Assembly (NCBI GenBank): GCA_032718865.1
Contig: JALUTQ010000046.1
Location: 1,488,001 to 1,552,000 of the forward strand
Source of the DNA: Tilletia caries
Lineage: Eukaryota; Basidiomycota; Exobasidiomycetes; Tilletiales; Tilletiaceae
Reading direction: 5' to 3'
DNA length: 64,000 nt
Each line of letters begins with the position of its first letter. Within the stretch, counting starts at the first letter, position 1. Under the pieces are notes generated by a model. The model was not told where the DNA came from, did no database searches, and saw only the letters and a program-made list of their open reading frames with translations. Made by a program: the position numbers and the translations under genes. Of the stretch, positions 46,542-58,509 are shown piece by piece.

Positions 46542-48323
46542 ATGTCCACTCACGGTTCGACGAACCTTCTCAATCCCGCCTCCGCTGGCGATGACACCTC
46601 TGCGCAGCGAGAACCCACGCTGGCAGACATCTACAAGGCGGTCATGGACATCGGCCACCGGGTCACCGTCGTTGAACAAGACCTTGCGGCCCAGAAGAAC
46701 CTGAGCTCGATCCGCCCTGGAGAGGGCAGCGTCTTCGGGACTCCTCCCACCCAGACCGCCGCCGGTACCGCTTCTCAGGAGGTACGTTTCGGCTCGGACC
46801 TTCAGACGGCCTTGGGCCTAACCCCCACCGGCCCGACAAATTTTCTCCAAGCAGGCCGGTCCGGGGGTCCATACGGCCTGACCCCGACGGTCACGGAGAA
46901 CGAGAAGCGCCACGCCCGCGCTCGACCCAGTATGGGTGTCTCCGGGTTCCCACTTCCACCACAGGCGAGCCCAACGGCATATCGCGGTCAGCTCAGCCTT
47001 CAGTCGTACGCAAGGCCGGCCCCGACTCCCTACCGATCTGCGCCTCGTGATTCCGACCCTACGATGAAGGGAATCAAAGAAGACCTCTTTGTCATCCACC
47101 AGGACTACGTGCGGTCGACGAAGCCGGAATGGACGGAGGAGCAGGTCCATCGTGAGGCTACGCAGAAGACTGCCGAAGATTACCTCGCTATGAGGAAGCG
47201 GGCGATCGAGGAGACACTTGCCGGCACTGTTGCTCCGGCCAAGACAGCCTCGCATCACCAAGACTCTGGTCGCACCTACCGCCGCGTCAACTGGGACATG
47301 GTCAAGATCATCACCAAGCTCGGTATGGACAACTGGTCCGACTGGCGTTCGAGCTTGTACAGTCTCCTCGGCACTGTACCCGGCGCTATCGGCATACTCG
47401 AGGGAACCATCTTCGGACCGCTATATCTCGGCCCGAATGACTTCACCTCGCACCCTGACTACGACGAGGCTCTCGATTTGGAACTCGGCCAGGTCATACA
47501 ATCTTGCACCGAGCCGTCAGCCAAGTCCCTCCTTCTCAAGACGACCTCCGAGCAGGAGCTTCGTGGTAGCTTCTTTTACAGAGACCTCCGAAACTGGCTT
47601 GTCCCAAACCAGGGCTACGCAGCACTCAAGCTCATTGCAAAGATGGGCCGGCATCGGCAACGAGAAGAAGAATCAGTGCGCGAGTTCGGCGAACGTCTCC
47701 GGCGCTTCTACCTCGAGCTTCAATCTGCTGGAGAGAACCTCGACCAGACCAAGCAAGTCGGCTTCCTCCTCGCTGGGCTGCGCTTTCGGTTCCAGACCGT
47801 CAGGGACAGCGTCGTCTCCCGACAGGCAACAGGTGAGGTCTTCACCTTCGAGAAGGCCCTCCAGATTCTTGCGGAAACCGAAGAGTCGTTCGACGCATTC
47901 GATGATCGGCGTCGCAACGCTCCTGCCACCCGATCTGTTCCCCCGCTGTCCCGGCCGTCCGCCCACTTTGCCGAGCCTGACACCGAGGAGGATGGGTTCG
48001 ACACCGACCTCGACGATGAGGAGGTACAGGCTTTCGCAGCACACTTCGCAAGACAGTTCGTTGCGAGGCGAAAAGCAGGGTACGGTAAGCCGTTCACGGG
48101 AGCCTGCTTTGTGTGCAAGAAGACGGGACACCGTGCCGCGGAATGCCCGGAGAACCAAGAGGCGAAAGGTCAAGGACCACCTCATTCCGGTCCATCTCAT
48201 TCCGGATCAACAGCCCGGGCCCACCTCTACCAGGCGAAGCATGGCCGGTGCGCTGGATCCTTGATTCCGGCGCCACGCACCACTTCATCAACGACGTCAA
48301 CCTGCTGGAGGACGGTACCGTGA
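46542..48323 (+). CDS. Ty1-copia gag
   Basis: Forms the retrotransposon particle and packages RNA. From ATG 46542 (MSTHGSTNLLNPAS), one frame of about 590 codons has an N-terminal helical and Pro-rich region. A UBN2/Retrotran_gag-like domain follows (LGMDNWSDWRSSLYSLLG, LLLKTTSEQELRGSFFYRD, ESVREFGERLRRFYLELQS). A zinc knuckle, CFVCKKTGHRAAEC, lies at about 48105-48150. The protease continues in another frame from about 48235, so either a translational shift or a mutation joins gag to pol. The preceding TTG/GTG codons were not taken as starts. Confidence 0.85.
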   Translation: MSTHGSTNLLNPASAGDDTSAQREPTLADIYKAVMDIGHRVTVVEQDLAAQKNLSSIRPGEGSVFGTPPTQTAAGTASQEVRFGSDLQTALGLTPTGPTNFLQAGRSGGPYGLTPTVTENEKRHARARPSMGVSGFPLPPQASPTAYRGQLSLQSYARPAPTPYRSAPRDSDPTMKGIKEDLFVIHQDYVRSTKPEWTEEQVHREATQKTAEDYLAMRKRAIEETLAGTVAPAKTASHHQDSGRTYRRVNWDMVKIITKLGMDNWSDWRSSLYSLLGTVPGAIGILEGTIFGPLYLGPNDFTSHPDYDEALDLELGQVIQSCTEPSAKSLLLKTTSEQELRGSFFYRDLRNWLVPNQGYAALKLIAKMGRHRQREEESVREFGERLRRFYLELQSAGENLDQTKQVGFLLAGLRFRFQTVRDSVVSRQATGEVFTFEKALQILAETEESFDAFDDRRRNAPATRSVPPLSRPSAHFAEPDTEEDGFDTDLDDEEVQAFAAHFARQFVARRKAGYGKPFTGACFVCKKTGHRAAECPENQEAKGQGPPHSGPSHSGSTARAHLYQAKHGRCAGSLIPAPRTTSSTTSTCWRTVP

Positions 48324-49540
48324 CGAGGGACAGCAAGATGATCCGAATCGCCGATGGCAAAAATTGCGGCCACCCACCGGGGCTCCTTGACCATGCGAGT
48401 CCGGACCACCCCTGCCCTCGTTATCACTCTCCATAACGTCTACGTCGTCCCGACGTTCCCGCACAATCTGCTGTCCGTACAGAGATTGAATCAAGCTGGT
48501 GTGGATGTCAATTTCCCACACACAGCCTCCACCACCCTGTTGATCAGCAACGGGTGTGAACACAGACTAGAACGCGACGCACACAGTGGTGCCACTGTTG
48601 TGTTGTCTCGCCCATACGGGCCACATCGCGCTACCGGAGCGGTTATAGCGGTTCATGAGTGTGGTCTAAGGTGCTCTGCATCACCTCCGCATGGGCCGAT
48701 CCTTATGCCGGGGCGCTCTGCATCACGTCCCGCCCCGTCCCCCTGTTACACCTCGGTGTATTCGCTCCACAGGGAAGGGGCACATCCCTCAGGTACGTCC
48801 TCACAGACCGTACCAGCTGCTAGATTGAGAACCCAAGATGACTCCTCTACCCCATGTTCCACAGAACACCTGACTGCCACGGTGGCAGCTCAGGAGGGCA
48901 AAGAAGGAGCGTCTGTGGGAGCAGCAGCGAAGGGGATAGGGGACATTGAGGTCGCAGAGAAGGGAGGGGATGAGGGTGGGACCGATGGAGGAAAGGGCGA
49001 TCAGGCTGGTGAGGGGGACCAGGCACATCGTGCTCTTACGCAAGAGCGAATGGTCATTCGGTGGCATCAACGGTTCGCACACATGAGCTTCGGCTCCATT
49101 GCGCGACTCATTGGGCTCGGTGTTGAAGGACTGCGGCACCTCAACAAGAGTGCAGCTCTCCGCCTCGTGGACCGGGAGGATCGCTGCGATGCGTGCGCGA
49201 TCTCCAACCTGAAGGAGGCTTCCTTCAAGTCATCGACCTCTCGGGCCGACGACATCGGCGACCTCGCTCACTGCGATCTTTCGGGGCCGTATACAGGAAA
49301 CAACGAGTACACGCACTGTCTTAGCACCCTGGACGACCATTCCCGAAAAGGATGGACGTTCCCGATCGCCGACAAGTCCAGCACAACAGTGACCAAGGTT
49401 CTTACTTCAGGCTTCAACGAGTATCATCGCCGATTCTACCACGATGAGGCAAGTACGACATGCATCTGCGGAAATGCATTCATCCGGCTTCATTCCATTC
49501 ACTGCGAGGCTTTCGCGTATTCCTCCAGGACGAGGTAGGT
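48235..49540 (+). pseudogene. Ty1-copia pol: protease and start of integrase, 3'-truncated
   Basis: Aspartic protease motif WILDSGATHHFINDVNLLED, then a one-base shift at an A5 run near 48362, then VYVVPTFPHNLLSVQRLNQ. The gag-pre-integrase domain carries MVIRWHQRFAHMSFGSIARL and RCDACAISNLKEASF. The integrase core begins with LAHCDLSGPYTGNNEYTHC and LDDHSRKGWTFPIADKSST, holding the first two Asp positions. Reading stops at about 49536. The rest of integrase, RT, RNase H and the 3' LTR are absent, so the element is a truncated relic. Confidence 0.85.
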
Positions 49541-49617
49541 GTCCCTCTTTTTCCAAGCTGCTCGGCACCGAGGCTGGCGCGCACCAGCTGATTCACCACG
49601 CGCGTGCGGGACCAGAC

Positions 49618-49735
49618 TCTACTGTAACCATCACAGAAGAAACTCTACTGTATCCATCACCAAAGAGACTCTACTGTATCCATCACCAAAGAGACTCTAC
49701 TGTAACCATCACAAAAGAGACTCTACTGATCAGTG
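49618..49735. repeat. Minisatellite, about 28-31-bp unit, four copies
   Basis: Units of GACTCTACTGTAACCATCAC plus AAAAGA-type spacer recur at about 49618, 49649, 49680 and 49710. It starts about 80 bp after the copia break. Confidence 0.85.
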
Positions 49736-50353
49736 TGTTACGCGTTCCCTGTATTTACTCTGCGCGCCTTCCTACTTCGTTCTTCTTCTCCCCTTCATCC
49801 TTCTGACTTCGCTCGCTCTCTTTATCTCGCTCGCCCAGTCAGACTCGTTCCAGATTTCCAGACAGCTACGCAGGCTTTTCTTCTCTGCAAGGTGAGAGTC
49901 CTGCTTCATTCTTTGCACGCCGCGGCTTTCGTTCCTTTGCCTTCCCGCTTCGCATCCGCTGATATTGATACTGTCTCTCTCTCGGCGACGCTTCTTTCTC
50001 TTTTGCTAGCCGCTTGTCTCCCTTGATACAGCCCACAGCCTACCGCTACGCACTTCTACCGCTCCGTCCTCATCGCGACCCTTGCACACACGGTACAGGT
50101 GGGCTTTCCTTCTTGCTGTTTGCCTCGTCTACGTTGGCGACCGCTCGCGCTTTCCCTCTCCTTTCCCTTTCGCTTACCGGTTCTCGCTTCTGTTGGCACA
50201 ACTGTAACCATTACAGAAGGATCGGACGGTGTATCAAAGCTTTCAACCAAAACTGTCGTCCATCTCCCTGTTCGGCAACAATGTCTGCAGAGTGCAGGGG
50301 AAGTTGAGCTCGTGGATTGGAGCGCCAATGGAGCAAGTTTCCGGCTTTTTGAG

Positions 50354-51510
50354 CCGCTGCCGCAGCTAGTCAATACCGCACGGAGATCGTAAATGTCCTT
50401 CAAAAGGCATCTCGGCTTGCAAGGTTAGAACCGACCCAGGAGCTTGCGAAACCTGCAATTCTCGTCACCGCAACGGGCTGGCTGCGGCGTCAAGACCGGA
50501 TGCCTGCGAGATGCATCCCACTGGTGGACGCAGCGTACAACCTGGTCATTTCCGCAAACAGCTGCGTGGAAGCTAGCACGGATACTCCGACATACGACAG
50601 CGACTGTATCCTTACCCTCCTCCACCATGGTCACCAGGACACGGAGTCCCTCGCCGTCTACCTTTTCAGCAACATCCGTTCTCAATCAGGTCGAGCCCGG
50701 CGGCGTGGCGCTCATCTCTCGCGACGTCGACCGGTCACCTTCACTCGTCGCGGTAGCCCTGGTTGTGGGCCGAGATCTCGCAAACGTCGACCCCAAGATC
50801 TTAGAGCCGACTATCAAGTACTACGGCGGATACGATCCCTGGCTCGCCATCATGGGAGCCCTGTGCTATCGGCCGATAGCCTTGCATTCCTTATCTTATC
50901 TTCCTTTCTCATCCTCCACTTCAGACTCCATTCCCTTTGTTACGCACTCCTCCACTTCCCTTTGTCCTTGCCACTTTCTCCCAGGCTCGTGATCATGATC
51001 ATCGCTCCCAGCAGCTCTCCCTATAACTTCCTCTCTCTTGTACATAATTCCCTTCTCTTTCCTCTCAATCAATCCTCACACTTCTCACTTCGCCTACTTC
51101 TTGGTTGCGGTACTTAGTGATAAGTTACTGTGAGCACAAGCCCTCGACGCTGCCAATGATGAGGAGGATGGCGCCGTTCCGACAGTTATACGAACCTTTG
51201 AGGTGCGGTCGGCGGCGATTGGGATTTGGACATCGCTGGCACAGGCGAATTTGTTGACGAACGCCATCCGCCTGGGCCAGCTCTTCAGCAACATCAGTGG
51301 AAGACGCGGCATCATTACCATCGTCGGCGAATGGGTTCAAAGCGCAACGGCGTTCATGGCTCCCCTACCTTAAGGAGAAACACCCATGCTACAAGACTTC
51401 GTGGACGAGGCGAACGCATTCGTCCAAACTGCACACAAATTCGCTAAACGATTCAATCCCGGTCCTGCGACAACTACAGCCTTCTCACACAAGGTCGAGC
51501 AGTTCTCGTT
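50354..51510 (+). pseudogene. Unrecognised multi-exon protein region, interrupted by insertion
   Basis: I do not recognise it. Protein-like segments in order: EIVNVLQKASRLARLEPTQE and RCIPLVDAAYNLVISANSC (50370-50690), VEPGGVALISRDVDRSPSLV and NVDPKILEPTIKYYGGYDPW (about 50685-50860), EVRSAAIGIWTSLAQANLLT and GRRGIITIVGEWVQSATAFM (about 51190-51370), and MLQDFVDEANAFVQTAHKFA (51386-51510). The last is cut by the element at 51510. Residue composition looks real, and the segments are separated by T/C-rich intron-like sequence. The exon joins were not worked out. Confidence 0.35.
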
Positions 51511-51915
51511 AAGGTTGTCCCCAGAGTTGACGCGGAGCTGGGGTTTTGCGGACTCCGCATTCCTCCGAAGGAGGGCTCCGCCGGAGGCGGAGCGCGGAAC
51601 TCACTTTTGAGAAATTTTTGATCTTAAAAAAGCACGGAGTCCGCCTGGAGGACCTCCGCCGGAATTGACGCGGAGCGTGGAGCCCAATCCTGGGCCCACT
51701 GGCCAAAAGTGCGGAGCGCGGAGCCGTCAAAATGATGTGACAATTCCGGCGCAATTTCCGCGGAACAACTTTTGTAAATCCGTCGGAACGCGGAGCTGGG
51801 TTTTTTCAGCTCTGTCTTAGTCTGCGGAGGCGGAGCTCGCCTCAAAAAGTCAAAAGTCCGGCGGAGTTTGGAAGTGCGGAGGCGGAACCCTCCGCATTAC
51901 TTAGGGACAACCTTA
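51510..51915. mobile_element. 406-bp palindrome-tiled element (GCGGAGCTCCGC family), shortened copy 2
   Basis: The ends TAAGGTTGTCCCC and GGGACAACCTTA match the element at 21088-21876, but the middle is deleted. No 8-bp duplication is visible (GTTCTCGT left, AGCTCAGC right). Confidence 0.85.
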
Positions 51916-51924
51916 AGCTCAGCC

Positions 51925-51989
51925 TTTCTTAAAGCGAAAAGGGAAAAGGGAAAAGGGAAAAGGGAAAAGGGAAAAGGGAAAAGGGAAGG
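51925..51989. repeat. GGGAAAA heptamer microsatellite
   Basis: About eight perfect GGGAAAA units. It is internal and not a recognised telomere repeat. Confidence 0.95.
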
Positions 51990-52069
51990 TGGTGAAAACG
52001 GCATTCCATAGTGTCATGGAAACGAAAGGATATTTTTCCAGCTGCCATGATGCCGATGTACACTGCCTC

Positions 52070-52779
52070 CATCAGTACCAACCCTACTTCTGCGTCACGG
52101 AACTGGCGCGCGGGTCAACGTCGTTCCGACAGATCAGATTCTGATAGATCTGTAGCGGTGTAGAATCCCGGCGGGCCTCGATGAGCTCGATGACGGCGGG
52201 ATGCATGCTGCAGTCGGAATAGGGGGGATGCGTTTGGGCTGTAGTCGAATGCTGACGATGCGCAGGATTGGCTTGATGACGAGAATGAGATGGCTCTCAC
52301 AGTTGTGTGCGGCGATGCCTTCGGCGGGGGTTCTCATATTTTGAGAGGGTGTGGCTTTGCTGTTCCATCGCGAGTCCTGGCAGCAATGAATAATGATATT
52401 AAAAGGAAGGGCCGTTTTTGCCGTTATGTTTGTTGAGGAATGCAAAGCGGAATCCGGAGAGCTCCCAGATGACGCGGGCGAGCAGCTGTGCGGAATCGGC
52501 AAGCTGTTCCTCGGTCGCTCTTGCCGACGTGGTCATCTTGACGGGACAATCCTCAAAATCGACGCAGAGGTCCAAATTCGTCGGAGCATCGCGCTGGGAC
52601 AGAGAACGGAGCGGGCTGGCGGCATCGTCCCACGTATCACTCGATCTGGCGCGTCGCTGATGCTCGGTGCAGGTTTTGGCTCGGGTCCCGTTCGTGAGTA
52701 GCGCGAACGACGCAAGCGGTCTCCTTTGGTGGCAGCTGGAGCAAAGACGCAAGTCTTCTTGATCGTCGCCCTCAGTCAT
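52070..52779 (-). pseudogene. Fungal Cys/His small-domain protein, unknown role, frameshifted
   Basis: From ATG 52779: LCSSCHQRRPLASFALLTN, KTCTEHQRRAR (a C-x2-C..C..H zinc-binding pattern), then VIWELSGFRFAFLNKHNGK. Continuing in another frame: IIIHCCQDSRWNSKATPSQ and IAAHNCESHLILVIKPILR, then PAVIELIEARRDSTPLQIYQ. I believe I have seen this order in poorly characterised fungal proteins often tied to mobile elements. I cannot name the family. At least two frame changes (near 52400 and 52180) make it a relic or need introns. Confidence 0.5.
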
Positions 52780-52799
52780 TGAGTCTGTACCTGTATGGA

Positions 52800-55040
52800 G
52801 ATTGAGCGGGGCTTGGAAACTGATGGAAAGATGCCGGTCAATACAGACGCAAAAGAAAAAAGATCAGCAGCGGGAGATGAGGCGCGCGTGATTTGGACGC
52901 GACTCGCGACACGTCTCAGTCTGTGGCTCAAAATGATCAGGCTCTGTGCGATCGATGATCACTCCTGGGTTTTTTTGAGGGGTAGCTGGGGACGTGCTTG
53001 AGGGGACTCGAAGCAACGATTTTTTTTTGGCAAACCAACGTCCGACCACTGTACGACGAAGCGTCTTGTGCATTTGAATTCCCAGATAATAAAACATAAT
53101 CCATCAAATCACTTTTCCTTCCCCTTTTCTGTAAACGGCTTCGCGTCGTCACTCTTTGGCAGGGCTCAAATGCAGCATTGAGCCTGGTTTGGCATCCGCA
53201 ATAGAAGGCCCAACGCGTCCCAGAATTTTTCCCCAGGCGTGTCTTCTGTTCAACAACGTGCCCGGGGAGTGCTGCAGCGCAAGAAAAAGTGCGGAGAAGG
53301 GAAGTGGAAGACATGAGGCGGTTCTAAGAGCGTCTGAGGCGGTCCTGGGCGTGCCTGAGAAGGCGCGGGAGTGATCGGAAGTGAGATGAGCGGCTTTGGG
53401 TGGCACGCGTGAATCGCCCTAGAGTTTTCGTGTTACGGACACAGCGGCTACTTGTGTCCGGCCACAACTGGCCACAACGTTTGAGGAAACTTTTCCCTTC
53501 AACCACCAGCAGAACTGACCATGACCTTTGTTTTCAGGGAACTCTTTCCCTTCATAGGACTCCACTACGGCTTACCACGTGTCTCTCACTGAGGCAACTC
53601 CCTCACACCCCAATGCTTCTTCACACCGACTTGGACAGGACGACTGGCCTTTCTCCCCTTCGCTCTTTGACTGGTAAGACAAATCTTCTGTCTCTTTCGG
53701 TCTCACAGGCTATGGCACTGCTGCTAACACCTCCTTTTCCGCTCCACCCTTATCATCTTCTGCTCTCATTCATTCTGCTACCCTCTGATTTCCCTTCTCT
53801 TCTCCCTGATCGCTCTGCCCTTCATCTTTCTCCGTCCATATTCCCCCGCCTCTACCATTTCACTTGTCCTGCGCATATCACCGAGGCGCGCATCACCCCA
53901 GGAACGCGGTGACAATCATCGTGGCGTTGTGAGTATTTGTGGCCATCATCGCACATTTACTCTGTAACCTCACCGAATACTGATTCCTTTTTCCCTTCTT
54001 CTTAGCACACTGTACCACCGCCGCAGCCCGCAGGAGGACTTCCCTTTTCTTCCGGCTCTCTGGCTTTTTTCAGGGAGTACACCAGGTGCGCAGTGTGCTT
54101 CCTGTAATGAAAGCCGAAAGTGGGGGGAATTTATGTCATTTTCGGATGAGGATTTGGGACGGATTACTGAGGACGACGGGAGGGTGCAGCTTAACACAAA
54201 TTTCCACGTATGACGACAGAAAGGTTACGATGACTTACACCTGCGTTGCGAGATGCTGCTGTAGCCATGAAACACCTACTGACTATTACTTTAATGATCT
54301 TTCACACATTACTCATCAGTCATCACCGACAGGTCGCAGAAACTCCCTCACTTCTTTTTTCTCTAGCTTTCCAGTCCTCCTTTCTACTCTCTCATAGCAA
54401 CCCTCCTCCGCGATGTCTGACCGCGCCGTACGCTCTCGCTGGTAGCTGACCCTCCTTGTCTCATCTCTTGCATTCGTCTTTGCTTTATACAGGTTTACAC
54501 TGTACTCTACTCTCACTACTTCTCTTCCGATCCTTTCCAGCTCCCTTCCTTTCTTTTCCCCCCACCCAGCCTTGCCTATTCGGCATACCGCAGCCCCTGT
54601 CCGCCGACATACGCCGTATTCTCACGTTTCGCTTCCCTCGCGCTCCTTTTCTTGACGCGTGCTGAGTGGCTCACCATCTTTGCGCGGACAATGCATAAAA
54701 ATCCTTTCGTTATACAGCACAGAAACATCTCTTCTCTTCTGACCGAATCAAGCAGCTTTTTCCCTTCGAACAGATCTTCTTTCAGGCACAGCTATTTGGC
54801 AGCATCCTCACTGACGCCTCCCATTCAGCCTCTGGACTTTTGCTTGCCCGTTCATAGCCTACGCCCTACCACGGACCTGAATCTCAATGCGCTATCATAT
54901 ACAGCTTGATTTCAAAAGCTGACTTTCCGCTCTGCAGTCCACGCTCACACATCTAAGTCCTAACCGTTTTCATCCCTTCCGCAGCGCAGGACGACACTCG
55001 GGCAGACGCATCTCTACTCGGCGAGCTACGCGGTCTCTCA
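52800..55040. other. No supportable gene
   Basis: T/C-rich stretches with short open frames but no recognisable domain. Confidence 0.4.
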
Positions 55041-55756
55041 TAAGGATGAGCCCGGAGCGCCCCGGAGTGCTCCGTACTCCCGGGCTCATACTCCGGGGCG
55101 CTCCGCTGACTTTCTGTGGTGCTCCGCGCTCCGTCTTTTTTCAGAGTTACACCAGCATCTTACTCCGTACTCCGTCACGATAAGGAGCACCAGAGAAAAC
55201 TTACTCCGTGCTCCGTCAAATAATGAAGTGTTTCAGAAAGTCTACTCCGTACTCCGGGAGATGATCTCACAAATCTCGGGATATGGTACGAAATTCAGAA
55301 AAGTGTATGCTCATAATCAAGCTTGTAGCAGCTGTGGTTAAGAGAACAGGCTGAGAGCGCTTGAAGAGTTGTTTTGGTCAGATTTAGACTGCGAGATGAG
55401 ATTTGTGAAAATGAATTTCGAGAATTGACCCCCAAAATACCCTCAAAATATCATGTTTATGGGGAGATACCTTCCTTATGAGAAAAATGTGGAGGTCCCG
55501 GAGCGCCCCGGACTCCGGGAGTAACGCCGTACTCCGGCACATTTCGCAGGTATATACTCCGTACTCCGGGAAATTTCTGCAACGCCAAGAGGTCAGCTCC
55601 GTACTCCGGGGAATTTCCTGCAATGCTCAAAAGCCAGCTCCGTACTCCGGCAACGGTGAGGTAACCTCTCCATTCTCACTCCGTACTCCCGGCTCCCCCG
55701 GATAACCGGGGCGCTCCGGCAAAGCCGCTCCGGGGCTTACTCCGTGCTCATCCTTA
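55041..55756. mobile_element. 716-bp palindrome-tiled element (CCGGAGTACTCC family), copy 2
   Basis: Same ends (TAAGGATGAGCCCGG, GTGCTCATCCTTA) and same order of internal sequence as 41440-42207, including the AT-rich middle. No matching target duplication. It truncates the RNase H end of the DIRS-like relic at 55757. Confidence 0.85.
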
Positions 55757-56359
55757 CCCACAGGAAACCGCGAGAGTCGGCCTCTCAACCTTGTTGGAGG
55801 CGCCAAGCAGCCCAGCGATCACCCACCAGTGACCAGAATGCCAACTCCCCATTCTGTCGACACGTCCACATAGATCGGCACCTCAAACGGAGGGCCGGGG
55901 GAAGCAAAGGATCACCGGAAGTTGGAGAAGAGCGCCGACACCCACTCCTTGGCGTTGCTCCTGACCTCGTCACCGACAAACAGCTAGGCAAACGGATTCT
56001 TGTCCTCGAAAGCGTAGAGCGAGGCGACCATCTCGGAAAGGTAGGGTGAGAGGTCCCGGGCCATGACCGCGAGGCGCAACGTGCTGAAGAGAACCGATCA
56101 CCTCCTGAGTTTGCTTGAGGTATATCGGACCTCGAGTCGTGAACACCTTGACGCGCTCAAGGAACTTCTCCGCCTTATCATCGGGTAGCCACACGGTGTA
56201 GTGGTGCAAGTCAAAGTGAAAGCCAATGAACCGTATCGTCGGAGCAAAGGCGGAGCGTTTCGTAGCATGCCATGGGAAGCCGAGCGGCGCAGTTGCCCCC
56301 ATGATGTCGTCGAGGGACACACGGCAGTTCGGAGGTCGGACGAACACAAAGTCGTCGAC
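55757..56359 (-). pseudogene. C-terminal half of the DIRS-like RT and start of RNase H
   Basis: Opens at the insertion edge with VDDFVFVRPPNC (catalytic Asp pair), then TIRFIGFHFDLHHYTVWLPD and YLKQTQEVIGSLQHV. In another frame: KEWVSALFSNFR and PIYVDVSTEWGVGILV, the first strand of RNase H with its Asp. It ends where the 55041-55756 element begins. No recombinase remains. Confidence 0.75.
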
Positions 56360-58509
56360 TATGGAACGCGGAACCCGCCACCTTTTCCAACGTCGATCAC
56401 CCAACTTCAATCACCCAACGCCCACCACATTCGACATAGGACAACACCACAACACACCACCACCTGGCGCACTATCCTAACTTGATCATCTTCTCTTTAG
56501 TTCTGCAGGCTGCATTCTTGTGAGCAAGAGTCAATTGCTTCTCGACTTTGCCTTCCTCTTTGTGAGTATTGATGCTTCTTGCGCATTTTCGTTGCTTTGA
56601 TGTCTGGATCTTTATTCTCTGAATTCTCTCTTTCTTTCGCTTCACAGTCGGACTCATCCACCGGCATTGCTGAGTCCCTGTGCGTGCTGCGGCGAACTGC
56701 TTGCTCGATCTTCCGGCCTTCCGACGGCCACCTTAGGGACTGTGGCCTGCGCAGCTCTTGAGACGTATCATCTAAGTCTCGCTTTTTCTCTTCCGTTCCC
56801 GTAAGTCTGTTCTCGTGACTGACTACTGACTCCTCTACTCCTGCTGAACACTGTCCCCCTCTTTTTTCATTCTCTTTCTCAAGCACAACTCCTACTTCCT
56901 GGTTCTTTTCCAGCCTCTGAAGTCTAGCTGCTGTGTGAGTTCTGGGGGCTGTTCAGAGTCGAGGAACGGTATGCTTCACACCAGTGGGAACATGCTCTCA
57001 TTCTCTGTTTCTGTCTTTCTGGCCTTCGCGTTACAGATTATCAGCCCCTCAATGAACAAATTGCAGCAAGAGACCCGTGTGTTGCTCCCCGCCGAGGTTC
57101 TACAGGTGTTGGAGCAAGCGGAAGAGGGATTACTGCCGTTCCGCGCTTTCGTCGAAGAGAGTTAGCACCGTGCCCATGGGTCTGAGTCTGAGAGGCGGAA
57201 GCATGCTGCGGCATCGGCGAGACGGCCAGTCTTTCATTAAATCGCAGAAACATTTTATCCTCTCGGAGACCTCGATGCTCCTCGCGCATGATGTCAAAAT
57301 CACGGCGAGACAGTTGCTGGTAGGGTTGAGATGGAGAGTAATGCTAGTCAGTGCCCAGCTTCTGGTGAATGACCAACGATGTATATCTCACAATGGCCGG
57401 CGACCCGGACGCAAGGGCTAAGGAAGAGCACGGAGTGTCCCGGAATTTCCGTACTCCGGGGAGGACCTCCGCATCAATTCCGGGGCCTCTCAGGGCATTC
57501 CGCATTCCGGTAAAATTACTCTTCTTTCGGGCGCAGAGCTCCGTATTCCGAGGAAAGATTTAGATTCATACATCTGGAATTCCGGCTTCCGTCAAATTTA
57601 GGTTTTGATCAATTTTCGATTCCTCATTCCGCAGATCCCGGAATGCGGAATTTCGCCGGATTCCGGGACTCTCCTCCGCAGTCACAAAATCATATGAAAA
57701 CGAGTCGACCCCTTTCTAAATCGGCTTTGTACTCGTCCATAGTCTACATTGAAGCTCTGCATTGGCCATTTGATGGCTCACTCGCGTCAATTTGCTCTTC
57801 TTCAAGCCTCATATGTTCTGTTGAGACCACAAGACTGGGTCTCCTCATATGTGAAACTCGCCATAGAGTCTCATTTATAGATGAAACCCCAAATGAGACC
57901 CCACATCACGTGACCCCCGGAATCTCCCGGAATTCGGCGGAATTTCGGGAGAATGAGCTTGTCTGGCCACAGATTCCGCATTCCGCAAGAAAAGTCACGG
58001 CCAAAGCTAAATCCATTCCTCATTCCGGTTGAGCGGTACCAGGAAATTCCGGCTTCCTGCTTAAAAGGACTGAATTGACAAAAATGGAAGATTAGCATTC
58101 CGGGTTCCGGGTACCGCCGGAACTCTGCCCGGAGCCCCCCGGAATTCCTGCAAACCCATTCCGGGGTCTACTCCGTGCTCTTCCTTAGCAAGGGCAGCAT
58201 TCGTTGCGCATGCTGTCATGAAAAAAGAAGTGACAACTGTCAATAGTCATCACTGTATGAGAGATAATGCGTATGTGGGCTCACGGGGAGTATCGGGATC
58301 ATACATTGCAGATGTTTGCCGCGCCGCTGCTAGAATTAGAAAGATCCATGTCAAGCTTCCGCGTCGACGACAGAGAGCCAGGCTGACCTGGTAGGAAGTG
58401 CTTTGGTGAGGTTGTGTTGTGGTGTTGTCCTATGTCGGATATGGTGGGCGTTGGGTGATCGACGTTGGGTGATCGACGTTGGAAAAGGTGGCGGGTTCCG
58501 CGTTCCATA
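56360..58509. mobile_element. Long-TIR DNA element inserted at the RT catalytic motif
   Basis: About 105-bp terminal inverted repeats: 56360 onward (TATGGAACGCGGAACCCGCC, then TTTTCCAACGTCGATCACCC) matches the reverse complement of 58509 downward almost exactly. Both sides carry GTCGAC (56354-56359 and 58510-58515), probably the target duplication. Inside each end is a GTCGATCACCCAAC sub-repeat. Without the nested 57419-58187 insertion it is about 1.4 kb and has no recognisable gene, so it is non-autonomous. The superfamily is undetermined. Confidence 0.85.
57419..58187. mobile_element. 769-bp palindrome-tiled hAT-like element (CCGGAATTCCGG family), copy 2
   Basis: Termini TAAGGAAGAGCACGG and CCGTGCTCTTCCTTA. 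Perfect 8-bp target duplication GCAAGGGC (57411-57418 and 58188-58195). Reverse orientation relative to the 13603 copy, with high similarity along its length. It is nested in the long-TIR element. Confidence 0.93.

Noticed and set aside
51925..51989. Internal telomere repeat
   Set aside because: GGGAAAA is not the TTAGGG-type fungal telomere repeat and the tract is short and internal.
53400..53912. 170-codon plus-strand frame
   Set aside because: T/C-rich composition with Leu/Ser/Pro runs, typical of non-coding pyrimidine-rich sequence; no domain.
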